NCBI GenBank assembly: GCA_025642075.2
Contig: JAODUO010000419.1
Location: 730,001-794,000 of the forward strand
Origin: Ridgeia piscesae
Lineage: Eukaryota > Annelida > Polychaeta > Sabellida > Siboglinidae
Direction of reading: 5' to 3'
Length of the DNA stretch: 64,000 nt
How positions within the stretch are numbered: position 1 is the stretch's first letter; every line of letters begins with the position of its first letter. Of the stretch, positions 11,922-64,000 are shown in pieces. The notes beneath the pieces were generated by a model. The model had not been told where the DNA came from and ran no database searches. It saw nothing but the letters and a program-made list of their open reading frames with translations. Made by a program: the position numbers and the translations under genes.

Positions 11922-13050
11922 ATCTGTGATGATGACGACGGGAAATTCACTAAGTGTTGCCACGATGACGTTCTTTATAGACGTAAACAATACAGTCACG
12001 TCATCGTTTACGTACGTGAACAATGCTGTCACATGGATTCTGAACGCGTGGTTTCTAACGATCGGTGATGATGACGACGGGAAATCCACTGAGTGTTGCC
12101 ATGATGATAATTACGTTCTTGATTTTCGTGTCTTTCTTTAATTTTTTTCCATACCCGTTCGCATAGTCTACCGAAGGCGCTGTTTGCCTTTGCTAGCCTA
12201 CTGTCCACTTCTTTGTCTGTTTTGGCTTCAGATGTTTGGCTTCCTAAGTAGCTGAATTGGTGGACTGCTTTCAGCTCTGACTGTTTGATGAATATGCTGG
12301 GTGGATGGTACTCTTCTTGTGGCGGTCAAACAATGTCTACAGAGCTGTTGTGCTGACCACTCTTCTGTATGGTGCTGAGTCATATGGACCACCTATCGTC
12401 GCCATCTGCACCTCATCGATCGTTACCATCAGCGCTGCCTACGTGCCATCCTAAACACCCATTGGAGTGATTTCGTCACCAATATTGATGTCCTTGAAAT
12501 GGCTAAGGTTACCATGCTCCTCAAAACACAGCTTCGCTGGACGGGACATGTCTCCAGAATGGAAGACCATCACCTACCAAAGATCGTACTGTATGGAGAA
12601 TTGTTCACTGGCCATCGTGACAAAGGGGTACCTTAGAAAAGATACAAAGACACTTTGAAAAAGTCCCTCGCCACTTGTGACATTGATCACCGTCAGTGGA
12701 CAACACAAGCAACCAATCGCATGAACTGGTGACGCACAGTTTACCAGGCCACCACGTCCTTTGAAACCACACGAACGGCCAACATGGAAGACAAAAGGAG
12801 AAGGCGGAAAAACCGGGACCCTTTTGACACCAACACTGAGCAGACCGTAACGTGCAGCCGCTGTGGAAAGACTTGCCTATCTCGGATAGGCTTCATCATC
12901 CACCAGCGTGACTGCACTAGACGAGGACTTCCTCCTTCTTCAATCTTTGTTCGCGAAGCAGAGCCATGAATGAAATGAATGAGACATGAACAATACAGCC
13001 ACGTCATCGGTTACGTACGCGAGAAATGCTGTCGTTGATTATGAACGCGT
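11922..13050 (+). repeat. Local duplications flanking a retroelement insertion
   Basis: GATGATGACGACGGGAAA-TCCACT and GTGTTGCCA-GATGA occur near 11925 and again near 12065. A second block (AACAATACAG-CACGTCATCG, TTACGTACG, CTGAACGCGT-like) occurs near 11985-12050 and again at 12985-13048. The retrotransposon fragment at 12130-12970 lies between the latter copies, so an older tandem duplication was probably split by the insertion. Confidence 0.55.
12130..12970. mobile_element. 5'-inverted, truncated non-LTR retrotransposon
   Basis: The segment 12141-12310 codes on the minus strand for a reverse transcriptase C-terminal stretch with HQFSYLGSQTSE and LAKANSAFGRLCERVW. From about 12332 the plus strand continues the same protein family: NVYRAVVLTTLLYGAESYG, RYHQRCLRAIL, LRWTGHVSRMEDHHLPK, then a C-terminal CSRCGKTCLSRIGFIIHQRDC finger (C-x2-C-x12-H-x3-C). 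The inverted piece is exactly the protein part that should precede NVYRAVV, with its downstream end farthest from the junction. That arrangement is the hallmark of twin priming. Frameshifts and stops are present, so it is dead. Confidence 0.85.
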
Positions 13051-13156
13051 CGTCTGTTTAGTACACGTTTCTACTGCAATAGCCTTGAATACAGTTGTCG
13101 ACGTCATTTTGTGTTGAGGTACGTTCTGTCCACCATATTACATATTTCGTAATTTA

Positions 13157-13291
<135 letters not shown>

Positions 13292-13599
13292 CGTGTATTT
13301 GTGTACCCTCACTTTTCTCTCACTATATTATCTATCTCCACTTCCTTCTCTCCTTTGCTGTTGTTTTCCATTGTCACGTAAACTATAATTATGCATGGGC
13401 ACGCATAATATTATTGTTTCGGCAGTCACAGTTTTTAAACTGGTCAAATAAGACGTTAACCTTTGACATACACGCACATAAACAACATCCAAAATGAGGT
13501 GGGACGACATCCTGGACAGGATATACATTCGAGATTGGTAAACTGCGGGCCGAAAAAATGCGCTAACTTTTTATTTGACATGTACAAGTCATGCGCAAT

Positions 13600-13936
13600 G
13601 TGCATAAACCGATGACAAACGGGAATAGATCGACGTTCTAGACCGTCACACCCGGTTCGAATCCTGTGCTGCGGTGTTAAAATCATGGGCATTTTTTCTC
13701 TCTCTACATTGCTCCAGTTAACTCAGCTGTATGAATCAGTACCTGGCTATAGACAGTGGTGATCGTTTGTACGAGCAGCCCACGCGCATTAATTTCAGCG
13801 TAGCTGAACGCTTCCCAGGATCCAGCCATCCAGGTTGAGATGGTGTTTGGTTGAACAGGGAGTAATGTGTAAACTGTAAAGCGCTTTGAGCAGTCAAAAG
13901 GACTGGATAGTGCGCTATATAAGAACTTACCTATAC
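13600..13936 (+). mobile_element. SINE-like element, copy 2
   Basis: A tRNA-like B box GGTTCGAATCC (about 13652) is followed by CTGTGCTGCGGTGTTAAAA, a central region with CTACATTGCTCC and GAGATGGTGT, then the tail AAAGCGCTTTGAGCAGTC and GCGCTATATAAGAAC. It is the better preserved of two copies; the other is inverted at about 1199-1490. Confidence 0.85.
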
Positions 13937-13939
13937 CTT

Positions 13940-15729
13940 TTTAACGTCCAATAACTAATTATAGCTAACGTCAGTGTCTCATGACCGCGTCGTCAATTTG
14001 ACCGCATCCAACGTCTGGTATCGTTCGTAAGTGTCCGTCGTGTGTTCTCGGGTAATGTAGGAGTCTGATCCTAGAACTTCGTGAAGCTGGAGAAAACTGT
14101 TCTGGGTCCACATCTAGAAGCCGCGAAATAACATGCCACGTACTTCGAGTTCGACGTCGAACGTTCAACTGGTTGTCACGCAGAAACAATGCACGTCACG
14201 TAATGGCAGTGCCGCATTGTCTGAATGGATAACATGTCAACACAACATTCACATAATACCTCACGGATACTGGTTAATCCTGCCATAATTCTTATTTTAT
14301 AAACAACTGTAAATTTTACTTATTTTGTGTTAATGTTAAGTTCAATGTTGAATACTTTCATAGATCATTATCTTGTAAAAAGTATATCATTATTTTAATT
14401 ATTTCATAGTTGGCCTGAGAGCCAATCAGTGGGTATCTATCGTAATCTGGAGTAAGGTCGCCCGGGTTGTCACCAAATGGTATCCGTGCGCCATTGCTGA
14501 TTATAGTAATGCTCTAAATACCTGCATTGTGCAATTTGTGTACATTACATACATACATAATTAAACAAAATAACACAAATATAAAACAACATTTTCATAT
14601 TTTTATTGGTGTCAAATTTCTTGTGTATTCACCACTGGGAAGTTACAGGCGAGTCACCAAAATGTTACTGAATAAATTACAAATTTTGTAATCTATGACA
14701 ATTTCTGCAGTTAAATCCTTCACGATACATAACTTTTAGCAACAAATTGAGGCCTTTGCCTTAGTAACTGGAAATATATGGATGAATACATCAAAATGTT
14801 TTACTTTAATTCATTAATTTTCTGATACATAATATATGCCAAGTTTAGTAGTTTTGAGCTGAGCGAAGTTTGCAGGCAACCGTAATGCACTGTAATAAGA
14901 AAATATAACTTTATGCAACTAGTAAAATAAGCTATGTTTCATGTTAGTTCATTAATTGTCTGATTATGTCAATCAAGGTTACTTTGAGTGAGCTATGCAT
15001 ATAATGGTAATATACTGTGATAAGAAAATATGACTTGTTATTCAAAGACTAAAATAACGTATCGTGCTGAAACTGGTGCCTGCAACAGTCACAACTGCTG
15101 CTGGACATGTTATCACGCAACAAACTCATTTAATTAAACCTGCCAAACAACTATGGTTAGTAACTGATGTGATTTCAATTAGTACTTCTGCTTCACACAA
15201 AGATAGAATTCTAGCAGAAGCAAATCAATATGTAACATGCCAAATGCAGTGTGATCATTCATCCTATTTCTATTCCTACCATGAGGACTTGTCAACTAAT
15301 ATGCTGGTGTAAATATACATACCTCTAACTTAACTACTATATGAGTTACCAGTACAAAACAACCACATGCCTAGTTGTCACTCTCCGAGTGTCATAGTGC
15401 TCCCAGTTCTGAACATAGCATGACAACCTACAGCCCCGAAGGGCTGGAAAGATGGAAACAGGTCCAAGACAATGACCACTTGGCTAAGACAAAACGTAGT
15501 TGCTAAGAGTGACAGTACTATTGTGGGTGACAATCTACTTAATGCACAGAGTGAGGGAGATTATGTTATAATATTCTGTTGTCTTTTAGACGTCCTGGAG
15601 GTGGACATGCAGTACTGTCAACACAATTGCTACGGGTGTCACTTCTGTACTTTCAACAGCTGATGCTCTTGTCACTTGTCAGAAAGTACTCTGCTGCTGG
15701 CATGTCATCAGCTTGCTGACAATTTCTCT
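13940..15729. other. Downstream flank of the PKHD1L1-like gene; probable 3' UTR plus intergenic
   Basis: No protein gene is recognised. Part of this is presumably the 3' UTR of the minus-strand gene ending at 15730. Possible polyadenylation signals on the minus strand are ATTAAA (plus 15129-15134) and AATAAA (plus 14602-14607). Neither can be chosen from sequence alone. Short AT-rich repeats near 14880 and 15010 (AATATACTGTGATAAGAAAATAT-like) occur twice. Confidence 0.4.
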
Positions 15730-62039
<46,310 letters not shown>

Positions 62040-62083
62040 CTAGAACAGAAATGTCTACACTGTAATTTACACAGATTAATGTA

Positions 62084-62207
62084 GAGTGGAACCCCACTAT
62101 AAAGATCACCCTGGGCACTGGACGAAAGTGACCTAAATGGCAAAGTGACACTAATAGAGTCTAATTTCCTATGTTTTACTGTATTTTATTGTAGTGAGGT
62201 TCCACTG
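62084..62207. mobile_element. Short MITE with TA target duplication
   Basis: The ends GAGTGGAACCCCACTATAAA and TTGTAGTGAGGTTCCACTG are inverted repeats. TA dinucleotides flank both ends (62082-62083 and 62208-62209). Length is about 124 bp. This suggests a Tc1/mariner-superfamily (pogo-like) non-autonomous element. A similar sequence (AATGTCTACA-TGTA and ACAGATTA) lies on each side, so the site itself may be duplicated. Confidence 0.7.
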
Positions 62208-62718
62208 TATTGAAACTGTAAATGTCTACATTGTATACAGATTACCATTGGGTATATCAAACAAATTAAAACCAAGATCTTTATTACTCAAAATATCTTC
62301 TATAATCCTTTCTGCATCAGAAACTATAGCATTATGCAGAAAGGTAATGTAATGTAATAATAAAATGTATCACAAGCGCTGCCTACAGGCCTAGTGATAT
62401 GGCAGTAGTCATAGTGACTAGACCTGCACCTTGGCCTTGGTGTTAACCAGGGTAAGTAGTGCACACTTGATGGAGCAAGCCATGAACAGCCATCATCAAT
62501 ATACCACTAAATATAACTGAAACTCTTCTTAGTTGTATACAGACTTCATATCTTGTAATACCCGACATTAAATGGCAAAGAGGTTCTAAAAGCACCAAAG
62601 GGCACACAAGTAAAAACATCATTACTAATTTGTGCTGTCATGCAGTGAACGCTAAGGAGATTCGGGTAGCATATGGAAACGGAATGGAAGTCATTGCCAT
62701 CGGGACATTTCTATTGCA

Positions 62719-64000
62719 TAGCTAGTCCCTACAAATATACAGCCAAATGTACCTGTCCTGTTAGCTAGTCCCTACAAATATACAGCCAAATGTACCTGTC
62801 CTGTTAGCTAGTCCCTACAAATATACAGCCAAAATGTACCTGTCCTGTTAGCTAGTCCCTACAAATATACAGCCAAAATGTACCTGTCCTGTTAGCTAGT
62901 CCCTACAAATATACAGCCAAATGTACCTGTCCTGTTAGCTAGTCCCTACAAATATACAGCCAACATGTACCTGTCCTGTTAGCTAGTCCCTACAAATATA
63001 CAGCCAACATGTACCTGTCCTGTTAGCTAGTCCCTACAAATATACAGCCAACAATGTACCTGTCCTGTTAGCTAGTCCCTACAAATATACAGCCAACATG
63101 TACCTGTCCTGTTAGCTAGTCCCTACAAATATACAGCCAACATGTACCTGTCCTGTTAGCTAGTCCCTACAAATATACAGCCAACATGTACCTGTCCTGT
63201 TAGCTAGTCCCTACAAATATACAGCCAAAATGTACCTGTCCTGTTAGCTAGTCCCTACAAATATACAGCCAACATGTACCTGTCCTGTTAGCTAGTCCCT
63301 ACAAATATACAGCCAACATGTACCTGTCCTGTTAGCTAGTCCCTACAAATATACAGCCAACATGTACCTGTCCTGTTAGCTAGTCCCTACAAATATACAG
63401 CCAACATGTACCTGTCCTGTTAGCTAGTCCCTACAAATATACAGCCAACATGTACCTGTCCTGTTAGCTAGTCCCTACAAATATACAGCCAACATGTACC
63501 TGTCCTGTTAGCTAGTCCCTACAAATATACAGCCAACATGTACCTGTCCTGTTAGCTAGTCCCTACAAATATACAGCCAACATGTACCTGTCCTGTTAGC
63601 TAGTCCCTACAAATATACAGCCAACATGTACCTGTCCTGTTAGCTAGTCCCTACAAATATACAGCCAACATGTACCTGTCCTGTTAGCTAGTCCCTACAA
63701 ATATACAGCCAACATGTACCTGTCCTGTTAGCTAGTCCCTACAAATATACAGCCAACATGTACCTGTCCTGTTAGCTAGTCCCTACAAATATACAGCCAA
63801 CATGTACCTGTCCTGTTAGCTAGTCCCTACAAATATACAGCCAACATGTACCTGTCCTGTTAGCTAGTCCCTACAAATATACAGCCAACATGTACCTGTC
63901 CTGTTAGCTAGTCCCTACAAATATACAGCCAACATGTACCTGTCCTGTTAGCTAGTCCCTACAAATATACAGCCAACATGTACCTGTCCTGTTAGCTAGT
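62719..64000. repeat. 44 bp minisatellite running off the window
   Basis: About 29 units of GCTAGTCCCTACAAATATAC and AGCCAACATGTACCTGTCCTGTTA, very homogeneous. On the minus strand each unit has GGACAG|GTACATG, a donor-like sequence. The next upstream exon of the gene would be to the right, so it may be another array grown from a splice site; this cannot be tested here. Confidence 0.97.

Noticed and set aside
62640..62718. Possible further upstream exon next to the 44 bp array (minus strand)
   Set aside because: A short open frame exists, but there is no family match and no convincing pair of splice sites, so the phase test that validated the other exons cannot be applied.

Overview
The window is animal nuclear DNA: long intron-rich gene structure, many microsatellites, SINE-like and non-LTR retroelement debris. 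A lophotrochozoan, probably a mollusc, is my best guess, but that is an inference from overall character and not from a diagnostic gene. There is no bacterial-style operon content, no CRISPR array and no convincing tRNA or rRNA gene.

The right three quarters (15730 to about 62040, minus strand) is one very large gene, a fibrocystin-L / PKHD1L1-like membrane protein. I could chain 41 coding exons, transcribed from right to left, in which every junction keeps the reading frame. The summed coding length is 11,898 bases (3,965 residues plus stop). The N-terminus lies beyond the right edge. The domain order is: segment between the N-terminus and the IPT repeats, about 11 IPT/TIG domains, first G8 domain, parallel beta-helix region, second G8 domain, second beta-helix region, C-terminal ectodomain, one transmembrane helix, and a cytoplasmic tail carrying ten or so 13-residue repeats. 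Two basic RRKR-type clusters look like furin sites.

The introns of this gene hold several kilobase-scale minisatellites: 35 bp units at 17.0-21.7 kb, 66 bp at 22.15-23.1 kb, 38 bp at 26.6-27.2 kb, 36 bp at 36.6-40.3 kb and 44 bp at 62.7-64.0 kb. Four of them start at or next to an exon boundary. In two the repeat unit itself contains the splice site. The most striking is the 66 bp array: every unit carries a complete acceptor plus the first 31 bases of the exon, and about 12 units stay open in the exon's frame. Other intron features are a roughly 2.1 kb imperfect palindrome with TTAA-flanked ends and a small TA-flanked MITE.

The left quarter (1-15.7 kb) is mobile-element territory with no intact host gene that I can see. 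It holds a reverse transcriptase remnant (690-1195), two SINE-like copies in opposite orientation (about 1200-1490 and 13600-13936), and a 5'-inverted non-LTR retrotransposon fragment at 12.1-13.0 kb with the structure expected of twin priming. Its largest feature is a roughly 5.8 kb stretch (5771-11555) bounded by diverged direct repeats. That stretch contains a broken RNase H-like transposase-type gene followed by a broken SGNH-hydrolase gene; it is the best candidate here for a little-described element type, though this copy is dead.
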